From the NCBI GenBank assembly GCA_937921525.1, contig CAKZUM010000403.1, positions 1 to 6,445 on the forward strand: 6,445 nt of DNA, in the 5' to 3' direction. The DNA is from an uncultured Saprospiraceae bacterium (GTDB taxonomy: Bacteria; Bacteroidota; Bacteroidia; Chitinophagales; Saprospiraceae). This document shows, piece by piece, positions 1 to 5,089 of this stretch. The notes under the pieces were generated by a model that saw nothing but the letters and a program-made list of their open reading frames with translations, was not told where the DNA came from and ran no database searches. Both the position numbers and the translations under genes were made by a program. Within the stretch, counting starts at the first letter, position 1, and the number at the start of each line of letters is the position of its first letter.

Positions 1-22
1 TGGCATTTACGTGGCATTTACG
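1..22. repeat. 11-base tandem direct repeat
   Basis: The 11-mer TGGCATTTACG occurs twice back to back (1-11 and 12-22). Its last bases run into the palindrome at 20-52. It lies just beyond the 3' end of the minus-strand gene at 64-528. It may continue left of the window edge. No function can be assigned. Confidence 0.7.
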
Positions 23-52
23 TTTACTAAACCTTTAAGGTTTAGTAAACGT
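20..52. terminator. palindromic hairpin downstream of the Spo0M-like gene, possible terminator
   Basis: A perfect 16-base inverted repeat (20-35 and 37-52) is centred on one base, with the core CCTTTAAGG. It starts 12 bases past the stop codon of the minus-strand gene at 64-528, the usual place for a terminator. Read on the minus strand it is followed by A-rich sequence rather than a T-tract, so it is not a textbook intrinsic terminator. It may act in both directions if a convergent gene lies to the left, or simply protect the 3' end of the transcript. Confidence 0.5.
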
Positions 53-63
53 GCACTTTCAAT

Positions 64-528
64 TTACTCTAAAACAATCACCTGCTTATCAAAAGGATTG
101 AGTCCCGTACCTACCACATTAGCTTCCGCTGAGATAAAATAAGTAGACTGCACGCCTTCAAAAGATTTAGCTAATTTAACCAAACCACCAATTATTGGAT
201 TAGTATCACCAATCGCATCCATCTCGGATTTTTTCATTTCAAAGGGTAGAGTAAATTCAATATCCAAATATTCTTCTTTGGGAATGATTAACTCTTGACG
301 GAACTCGATTACGCCTAAGACATATTCATCTGTCAGTTTATCTTGTTTTCTACCCCTACTATAACGTTCTATCATTTTAACTTTAATAGCGCTTACTTTT
401 TGTTGGGTCATGGAAAATAATCGAATTTGTCCTCTAACAGTGCCATTAGATTCTTGTACAGCTTCTGGTAAGATTAACTCTAATTTTACACCTTCTATTC
501 CCAGCCATTTTTTTACTTTATCTAACAT
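64..528 (-). CDS. Spo0M-like / arrestin-fold protein
   Basis: The product is a 154-residue protein without signal peptide or membrane segment, so probably cytoplasmic. Its pattern resembles the N-terminal arrestin-like beta-sandwich of the Spo0M (sporulation-control) family: an amphipathic start (LDKVKKWLGI), a beta strand with NGTVRGQIRL at about residues 28-37, KVKMIERYSRG at about 49-59, and a strand ending in EFTLPFEM at about 91-98. Bacillus Spo0M is near 258 residues, so this is a short form with little beyond the one domain. The organism is not expected to sporulate, so the family name should not be read as a role; arrestin-fold proteins of this type are thought to act as scaffolds near the membrane. 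The ATG has an A-rich leader and no Shine-Dalgarno sequence, normal for Bacteroidota. It stands alone, divergent from the AraC-like gene. The family call comes from sequence pattern only. Confidence 0.6.
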   Translation of the reverse strand: MLDKVKKWLGIEGVKLELILPEAVQESNGTVRGQIRLFSMTQQKVSAIKVKMIERYSRGRKQDKLTDEYVLGVIEFRQELIIPKEEYLDIEFTLPFEMKKSEMDAIGDTNPIIGGLVKLAKSFEGVQSTYFISAEANVVGTGLNPFDKQVIVLE

Positions 529-1267
529 GTCTTATTTGTTTTTAATTTTAGAGACCCTCTAATATATGCGCTTACCCATCTATAGCTTTTGTAAAGTACC
601 TGCAATATAAACAAACTTAAAAGGGGATGCTTTTATTTTCTACGAATCTTCTTTTCTAATAGAGCAATGATAGATGGTAGAAATTTTCAAAATGGCTGTT
701 ATCTTTTCCAAAGCCTTCCTTTTTTCCGATCACTCTTATCCGATGGTTAAATTGGCAACCTTAAAGATGTTATTATTAAAAACGACTTTATTTTGACATA
801 GTTTTGGCTCTTATTAGATTTTTGTGTAATTTAGTGTATTAGAAAATACTTCCCATCGTTATACTCCCATCTTTCCTTATTAGCCCCCATCATATCTATA
901 ACCCCCATCCTCTTTTAATAATATCGTATCCATCTAATTTGTGACTTTTTGAGCTAATTGTTTTAGACAAGCTCTTAGTTTAGAATAGAGCAACCTATGC
1001 TTATTAATTAAAATAAATTGGTATTTAACTATTGCTTATGCAGTAGCTTAAACAGACCCTTTATTGTAGCTATGCTGCTTAATTGCAGTTAGAATAGCCT
1101 GTCCTATTTATGTTTAAACCAACCTACTTGTTTGATGAATGGAAGTACTAGTTGTAAAACTAGTTTTCCTTATTCAGTGAAATGAACAAAATAGCTATGA
1201 CTGCTTCAATGGTAGAGACTATGGCTTGGCGTAGCTATGTTTTTTTTTAAAATTTAAACAAAAAATA
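529..1267. other. 739-base spacer between divergent genes
   Basis: This AT-rich stretch lies between the divergent Spo0M-like gene and the signal-peptide AraC gene. No long reading frame or RNA gene is visible. It holds: a match to the Bacteroidota -7 element (TAnnTTTG, minus strand, 612-619) without a convincing -33 partner; four CCCATC hexamers at 852-909; a 7-base inverted repeat ACTAGTT/AACTAGT at 1147-1164 with a 4-base loop, flanked by GGAA and TTCC; three TAGCTATG octamers (1067, 1192, 1232); and a 22-codon reading frame at 1182-1250 ending 17 bases before the next gene. Its length suggests a regulatory region or decayed sequence, but nothing more can be shown. Confidence 0.6.
1147..1164. 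promoter_or_regulatory. inverted repeat upstream of the AraC-like gene, possible operator
   Basis: ACTAGTT (1147-1153) and AACTAGT (1158-1164) form a perfect 7-base inverted repeat around GTAA, and GGAA/TTCC at 1141-1144 and 1166-1169 can extend the pairing past a small internal loop. It lies about 100 bases upstream of the AraC-like gene. It could be an operator or a weak hairpin, and chance is possible in AT-rich DNA. Confidence 0.25.
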
Positions 1268-1828
1268 ATGAGTAAAAACATTACATGCACTTTAGTTGTA
1301 GCGATCTTCTTATTTGGAATTAATGCTACCACCAGTTATGCTCAAATGAGTAAAACATTATTGAAGGATGCAGATTTGCCACCTATTGAAAACAAAGATG
1401 GAGAGCCTGAAATGATCTCTTATAAAGATCAATTAATTCGTATTATTGAAAAGGAGGATATTTTTTTACAACCAGATGTTAGTGATGAATCTATTGCTAG
1501 ATTATTACGAACTAGCAGCTCTGTTGTAGAAGAAATAATAAAGCAGGACTTTGGGCATAGTTTCAAAGATTATCTCCATAAAAGAAGAATTGATGCGGCA
1601 ATAGAAAAGTTAGATCATCCAGATTTTCAACATCCAGATTTTGAGGAAAAAGAAGCAGTAGAGGAGCTTTTGACAGATGTTGCTTTAAATGTAGGCTATA
1701 GTTCTAAAGGACATTTTTCTAAGATGTTTAAAAAGATCAAAGATATGTCTCCAGAAGAGTACATGGAAATGAATAGCAAACGGAGTAAGAAGAAGCGTAA
1801 GCGATCAGATACGAAAGATACAGAGTAA
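1268..1828 (+). CDS. AraC-type helix-turn-helix protein with N-terminal signal peptide
   Basis: The product is 186 residues. Residues 1-26 look like a cleavable Sec signal peptide: Lys at 3, a hydrophobic core at 8-18 (LVVAIFLFGI), then SYA-Q with likely cleavage after Ala25. Residues 52-167 match the two-helix-turn-helix AraC/XylS DNA-binding domain. The first motif is at about 73-98, and HKRRIDAAIEKL follows at 104-115. The second motif covers VALNVGYSSKGHFSKMFKK at 138-156, with the family's closing SPEEY at 161-165. The linker between the motifs is lengthened by a duplicated HPDF unit (117-126). The tail 171-179 is strongly basic (KRSKKKRKR). There is no sensor domain and no second membrane segment to return the DNA-binding part to the cytoplasm. 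An in-frame ATG at 1346 (Met27), just after the cleavage site, would give a 160-residue cytoplasmic form. The first ATG is chosen because the signal peptide is so well formed. The gene is transcribed alone and ends in a strong terminator. Confidence 0.85.
   Translation: MSKNITCTLVVAIFLFGINATTSYAQMSKTLLKDADLPPIENKDGEPEMISYKDQLIRIIEKEDIFLQPDVSDESIARLLRTSSSVVEEIIKQDFGHSFKDYLHKRRIDAAIEKLDHPDFQHPDFEEKEAVEELLTDVALNVGYSSKGHFSKMFKKIKDMSPEEYMEMNSKRSKKKRKRSDTKDTE
1616..1642 (+). repeat. 15-base tandem duplication inside the AraC-like gene
   Basis: CATCCAGATTTT occurs at 1616-1627 and again at 1631-1642, in phase with a 15-base period (five codons). It encodes HPDFQ followed by HPDFE in the linker between the two helix-turn-helix motifs. 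The identical codons point to a recent in-frame duplication. Confidence 0.8.
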
Positions 1829-1882
1829 TTTTTTTTTGGGAAGATGGAGACACTGAGAAAATTTATACATTTTAGATGTAGT

Positions 1883-1917
1883 TTTATCCAGCAACTTCTC
1901 GTTGCTGGATAAATTTT
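1883..1917 (+). terminator. intrinsic terminator of the AraC-like gene
   Basis: A perfect 13-base stem (TTTATCCAGCAAC at 1883-1895 with GTTGCTGGATAAA at 1901-1913) closes a TTCTC loop and is followed by TTTT (1914-1917). It lies 54 bases past the stop codon. Because the T-run lies on the plus-strand side only, it acts mainly on plus-strand transcription. Confidence 0.85.
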
Positions 1918-1945
1918 CTATGCAAACCGCCATAATTTGTCTAGA

Positions 1946-1969
1946 CGTTTTAACTGTCGAGTTAAAACG
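1946..1969. repeat. 10-base inverted repeat, stem-loop
   Basis: CGTTTTAACT (1946-1955) and AGTTAAAACG (1960-1969) are exact reverse complements around GTCG. It lies 79 bases past the hemJ stop codon on the minus strand and could serve as a 3' hairpin for that gene, but no T-tract follows in either direction, so a terminator role is uncertain. Confidence 0.6.
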
Positions 1970-2048
1970 GGAAGTTGCGGGACAAAAAGAGTTATATATA
2001 AGTTTTTCTCTGTGGCCTCTGTGTCTCTGTGTTCACTATTGTCAACAT

Positions 2049-2597
2049 CTAATTCGACTCTTTTTCCCGATACTTCCTATAAGCCTTAGCAGCCATGACT
2101 AAAAGAAAACCAAAAGTTAAAATACCCAAAAAGGCATATGTGAAATTAAGGGTGTTTTTATATACTGCCAATAAAGCAATACTTAGAAGAAACAGCGTAG
2201 GTACTTCATTCAATAATCGAAATTGGAAAGAAGTATATGGATTCTTGCCTTGCTCTAACTGCAAAATGATACGTTTAGCATATAAATGATAGGCTAATAA
2301 TCCTAATAACAATACGAGTTTTACATGTAACCAATTATTCACTTTAAACCATTCCCAACCGTATATATAGATCATCCCTATACCACAAGTCCAAGTAATC
2401 ATCATACCAGGGTTGCAGATGATCTTATAGACCCTCCATTGCATGGCATTGAATTCTTTGACTAGTATACTTCTGGCTGGTTCTTCTCGATCCATAGCTT
2501 CTGTATGATATACAAATATGCGGACTAAATAAAATAGTCCTGCAAACCAGGCAACAAAGCCAAATACATGTAGGGCTTTTAATAATAAAAAAAACAT
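2049..2597 (-). CDS. hemJ: HemJ, protoporphyrinogen IX oxidase (UPF0093 family)
   Basis: HemJ oxidises protoporphyrinogen IX to protoporphyrin IX, the penultimate step of protoporphyrin-dependent haem synthesis, as a small integral membrane protein. The 182-residue product has the family layout: FLLLKALHVFGFVAWFAGL and FYLVRIFVYHTEA (about 3-34), a membrane segment near 63-80, WLHVKL (89-94) leading into a helix to about 106, SSFQLR-like SFQFRLLNEVPT, and two further C-terminal helices before a basic tail. The conserved His10 and Lys93 of the family are present. I start at the ATG at 2597. A TTG further up (2660) would add 21 residues, but those lie over two small hairpins and do not resemble the family N-terminus, which usually begins only a few residues before the KALH motif. 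The gene sits downstream of the SPFH gene on the same strand but beyond its terminator, so it is probably transcribed alone. No other haem gene is nearby. Confidence 0.88.
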   Translation of the reverse strand: MFFLLLKALHVFGFVAWFAGLFYLVRIFVYHTEAMDREEPARSILVKEFNAMQWRVYKIICNPGMMITWTCGIGMIYIYGWEWFKVNNWLHVKLVLLLGLLAYHLYAKRIILQLEQGKNPYTSFQFRLLNEVPTLFLLSIALLAVYKNTLNFTYAFLGILTFGFLLVMAAKAYRKYREKESN

Positions 2598-2612
2598 AGT
2601 TGGTATTAGAGT

Positions 2613-2656
2613 ATTGGCTTCGCCAATGATATGCTGTAGCCCAGAATTTATTCTGG
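2613..2656 (-). promoter_or_regulatory. two small hairpins in the hemJ leader
   Basis: Just upstream of the chosen hemJ start are two compact inverted repeats: ATTGGC/GCCAAT around a 3-base centre (2613-2627), and CCAGAAT/ATTCTGG around two bases (2641-2656). They lie 16 to 60 bases from the ATG. They could be a leader structure affecting translation or an operator. Their presence argues against the longer TTG start at 2660, which would place them inside the coding region. Confidence 0.35.
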
Positions 2657-2754
2657 ACAACTATCGAGCGCAGCGCAGATAAGAAATTAGAAAGTAAAGA
2701 TAGTTTCCTCTACTTATTTTTTTGTCAATTAGGAGTAAGTTATTTTTTTTGTAC

Positions 2755-2786
2755 AAAAAAAAGAGAGGCAGCCTAAGCTACCTCTC
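2755..2786 (-). terminator. strong intrinsic terminator of the SPFH gene
   Basis: On the minus strand GAGAGGTAGC pairs with GCTGCCTCTC (one wobble pair in RNA) around TTAG, followed at once by eight T residues (plus-strand A-run 2755-2762). It lies 95 bases past the stop codon of the SPFH gene and separates that gene from hemJ. Confidence 0.9.
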
Positions 2787-2880
2787 CATATCAGCACAAG
2801 TGCTAATACGAATTCCAAATGGTTTTCGAACTCTTAAATAAATCTATTTAATTTTCTTATTTCCCCATTTTCTAATGTAC

Positions 2881-4119
2881 TCATTTCTTCTGTACATTCA
2901 TATCCATACTCAAATCCATTGCTGCTTTAGCACCCATGATTTCCATGAAATCAAGTCCTGCATTACCTTTCCCATTTCCGACAGCACCTGTTTGAAAAGT
3001 AGGCACTAAAGCCCCTTGGTAGTTTTGAAAAGCATTGGCCCACATTCGTTGTACTTCTTCATAAGTCGCTAACTTCTTTTCCAAAGCACCATCCGCTGCC
3101 ATGATCTTTTGCTTGGAATAAGCTTCTGCTTCCGCTAAAGCTACGATCTTAGCAGCTTCTAACTTGGAAGCTTCCATAGCAATTTTTTGCTTCTCCTTAT
3201 CTTTTAGTGCTAATTTAACTTGCGTTTCTGCTTGAACGACAGCCTGTGTTTGGCGCTGCATTTCTTCATATTCAATTTCTACTAGGCGACGTCTACCTTC
3301 TGCTTCGGCAGTCATAGCTTCTTGTTGAGCTGTCACTAAATTCTGCTTGGAAACAGATTCTCTAGTACTTGCTTCAATCTTCTTTTTCAACTTTTCATCT
3401 ACTTGAGACTCATAGTCTACATTTTCAATGGTCGCACTAGCGATAGTAATACCAAAGCGTTTTAAATCAGATTCTTTTCGAACTTTATCGCCTGCGCTAT
3501 TTATTCGAATATTGCTTTCGTACATTCGCTTTACTTCATTGGTAATAGAATCTCTATAGACTCTTTCCTGAACATCTAACAGGTATAAACCGTCTTCTAA
3601 TTGATCTTGAAAAAACTGAGACAACTGTGCTCGACCCCCCGAATAATGTTGCTCGGAGTCCATTAACTGGGCAGAGTTTTTAATACATTCAATCGTATAA
3701 GGTTGTAAACCTTTTAAAGCGATATATTCCTTGTTTACATATTCAGAATGTAAAGTCAACATATTCTCCTCTTTATCTGGCAATCTAAATCGGACAACCG
3801 TTTGAGCGTATGCTTCTGTCGCATCATTAAAACGTATTAAAATCTGCAGCCCATCAACGGTAGAACCCGTTTCGGAACCACGGTGACTGATTGTTATTAC
3901 ATTGGGATAAGTACTCACTTTTGAGCCAGGAACTTTCCAATACATCCCATTTGTAAAGACAACATACTTTTGACCGAAGGGCGTTTCTACTACCTCTCTA
4001 TATCCTAAATCATTGTATCCAAATGGATTGATCGTCCATAAAAATAGTAGTAAGAACAGCCCTCCGACTCCATAAATAATCGAATTGCCTTTAAATTTTC
4101 CTTTGATTCCTTTAATCAT
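2881..4119 (-). CDS. SPFH/band 7 domain membrane protein (flotillin/prohibitin-like)
   Basis: The product is 412 residues. A basic N-terminus (KGIKGKFKG) is followed by one membrane segment at about 14-30. The SPFH/band 7 domain runs from about residue 38 (GYREVVETPFGQKYVVFTNG) to about 235. A long helical, coiled-coil-forming region from about 236 to 355 is rich in Ala, Glu, Lys and Gln (AQQEAMTAEAEG, VALAEAEAYSKQ). The C-terminal tail is Gly- and Met-rich. This matches proteins that oligomerise on the membrane through the band 7 domain and coiled coil, forming scaffolds linked to membrane microdomains or membrane-protein quality control. No NfeD-type protein or protease gene is adjacent, so the partner is unknown. 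The ATG has no Shine-Dalgarno sequence, and a near-match to the -7 element (TACCTTTT, minus strand 4192-4199) lies about 75 bases upstream. The exact subfamily is not determined. Confidence 0.88.
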   Translation of the reverse strand: MIKGIKGKFKGNSIIYGVGGLFLLLFLWTINPFGYNDLGYREVVETPFGQKYVVFTNGMYWKVPGSKVSTYPNVITISHRGSETGSTVDGLQILIRFNDATEAYAQTVVRFRLPDKEENMLTLHSEYVNKEYIALKGLQPYTIECIKNSAQLMDSEQHYSGGRAQLSQFFQDQLEDGLYLLDVQERVYRDSITNEVKRMYESNIRINSAGDKVRKESDLKRFGITIASATIENVDYESQVDEKLKKKIEASTRESVSKQNLVTAQQEAMTAEAEGRRRLVEIEYEEMQRQTQAVVQAETQVKLALKDKEKQKIAMEASKLEAAKIVALAEAEAYSKQKIMAADGALEKKLATYEEVQRMWANAFQNYQGALVPTFQTGAVGNGKGNAGLDFMEIMGAKAAMDLSMDMNVQKK

Positions 4120-4238
4120 AACTAAGCGTTTTAAGGGTTAGGAAATAGGGAGAAAATCTTATTCGATTCCCTCCGATTGTGTTGGTTTTTAAAAAGGTAT
4201 AGAGGGGTAATGAAGGTTCATTCATTACTTGATATTGT

Positions 4239-4382
4239 TTAGAACAGAGAGCAGACCAGCCCGACTGCCGTCAGGTGGGCGGGGAAGAGAGAGTAGAGAC
4301 GCATTTCTTTAAAGAACAACGAAATTTCGTCATTTTTTAACTAGATCCGTCTCTACTCTCTGCGCTCTATTCTCTGTTCTAA
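4239..4382. repeat. MITE-like long inverted repeat built of AGARYAG heptads
   Basis: Outer arms TTAGAACAGAGA (4239-4250) and TCTCTGTTCTAA (4371-4382) are perfect 12-base inverted copies. Inner arms AGAGAGTAGAGACG (4288-4301) and CGTCTCTACTCTCT (4348-4361) are perfect 14-base inverted copies. The arms consist of 7-base units such as AGAACAG, AGAGCAG, AGAATAG and AGAGTAG. The centre holds a perfect palindrome ACGAAATTTCGT (4319-4330). The left arm is about 28 bases longer because of a GC-rich insert. There is no coding potential. It resembles a small non-autonomous mobile or REP-like element. Confidence 0.65.
4255..4286. repeat. GC-rich hairpin nested in the left arm of the long inverted repeat
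   Basis: About 32 bases with 23 G or C interrupt the heptad arm, in a window that is otherwise AT-rich. GCCCGACTG (4259-4267) pairs with CAGGTGGGC (4272-4280) around CCGT, with one mismatch and one wobble pair. The opposite arm lacks this segment, so an insertion is the simplest reading. Confidence 0.6.
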
Positions 4383-4523
4383 TTCATCATCTAGTACCGT
4401 AACTATTTGCTTTCTTATACTACAAAAGTGTCTTTTTCTTCGATGAAGTGCTATTTTTCACGATAAGTTGGGATGAGATTTCGACCAATAATAAAAAAGA
4501 CTATTTTTGACCACTCAATGAAG

Positions 4524-4595
4524 TTAGAATAGAGAGCAGAGAATAGAGAACAGAGATGTATTTCGTTAAAAAAGTGAACTTTCGTCTAGTTTAGT
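4524..4595. repeat. partial second copy of the heptad repeat
   Basis: Starting with TTAG, four heptads run without interruption: AGAATAG (4526), AGAGCAG (4533), AGAATAG (4540), AGAACAG (4547). AGATG follows, then GTTAAAAAA (4565-4573) and TTTCGTCTAG. The same order (heptads, GTTAAAAAA, TTTCGT) appears on the opposite strand in the right half of the 4239-4382 element. No matching closing arm is found, so this is a half copy, abutting the next repeat. Confidence 0.55.
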
Positions 4596-4598
4596 TTC

Positions 4599-4653
4599 AC
4601 CACATAGGTCACATAGCATACGTCCTACTATGTGACCTATGTACCTATGTGGT
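4599..4653. repeat. CACATAG-type hairpin repeat with unequal arms
   Basis: The left arm ACCACATAGGTCACATAG (4599-4616) is matched by a 26-base right arm (4628-4653) around an 11-base loop. The right arm holds one extra 8-base unit: in reverse complement it reads ACCACATAGGT, then ACATAGGT, then CACATAG. It belongs with the CACATAG/CACAGAG-like intergenic repeats found, from memory, in Bacteroidota. It could form a strong hairpin in DNA or RNA but has no T-tract on either side. Confidence 0.7.
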
Positions 4654-5089
4654 AAAATTGTCAACTACTTTTGTGGCTTAGATAAACTTGTCAAAGAACG
4701 CACAAATTTAATTAAATCAAGCCATTTAAATGTGTTCAGAGGGGTTAGATTTTGTATTTAAAATAATCAAATACTAATTATATTCAATTGATTTAATCAG
4801 ATGATTATCCAACTTGCTTTATAATTGTTCGTTACAATTAAATAAAAGGTAGGTGATTAAACCAATAGAAACATAATCCTAAAATATTGTTATTGCATCC
4901 TTTTACTATTGTTATATTAAAAGGGAATGTTGATTTTTACTTATCAAACAATGCTTTCCCCAATTTTCCTACTCAATTGATCTAAGTAATTATGAGGTAA
5001 TAAATCCGTCAAATTGGTGGCAAAAGAGACCGTCCAAATGCCGAAGTTATTGTTTTATCGTTACTAAACTAAAACCTAATAATTAAAAT

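Larger units (their letters stand above)
1851..2031. repeat. palindrome-rich composite repeat region with CTCTGTG units
   Basis: The outer arms are imperfect inverted copies: CACTGAGAAAATTTATA (1851-1867) against TATAAGTTTTTCTCTGTG (1997-2014). Between them lie the terminator hairpin, an inverted pair GCAACTTC/GAAGTTGC (1891-1898, 1971-1978), and a perfect 10-base inverted repeat at 1946-1969. The right end carries CTCTGTG three times (2008, 2017, 2025). Such CTCTGTG/CACAGAG strings are, from memory, common intergenic repeats in Bacteroidota and some other phyla. It fills the space between two convergent genes and may be a remnant of a small non-coding mobile element. Confidence 0.45.
4120..5089. 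other. 970-base spacer with a repeat cluster and AT-rich DNA
   Basis: This is the divergent spacer between the SPFH gene and the lipoprotein gene. Its first part (4239-4653) holds three palindromic repeats, described separately. From about 4654 to 5089 the DNA is very AT-rich with no credible reading frame. It contains a 12-base palindrome ATTTAATTAAAT (4706-4717), a 7-base inverted repeat TAATTGT/ACAATTA (4822-4840), and two copies of TCAATTGAT(T/C)TAA (4784-4796 and 4973-4985). No clear -33/-7 promoter pair could be recognised for the lipoprotein gene. Confidence 0.6.

Noticed and set aside
792..824. Promoter-like TTTG / TAGATTTT pair on the plus strand
   Set aside because: Spacing is plausible, but the -7 element is imperfect and it lies more than 430 bases from the next plus-strand gene.
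980..1097. TTAGAATAG strings resembling the heptad repeat at 4524
   Set aside because: Only 9 to 11 bases match at 980-990 and 1089-1097, with no following heptads or arms; chance is enough in AT-rich DNA.
1902..2102. Plus-strand open frame of 66 codons
   Set aside because: It begins inside the terminator stem, runs through palindromic repeats and overlaps the hemJ 3' end; its translation resembles no protein and is explained by repeats.
2095..2289. Plus-strand open frame of 64 codons
   Set aside because: It lies wholly antisense within hemJ, whose membrane-protein pattern is clear.
2598..2660. N-terminal extension of HemJ from a TTG codon
   Set aside because: The added residues do not fit the family and cover two hairpins; the ATG at 2597 gives the normal length and start.
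4239..4653. CRISPR array
   Set aside because: Repeats are inverted and built of 7-8 base units, without regularly spaced identical direct repeats or unique spacers, and no cas gene is present.
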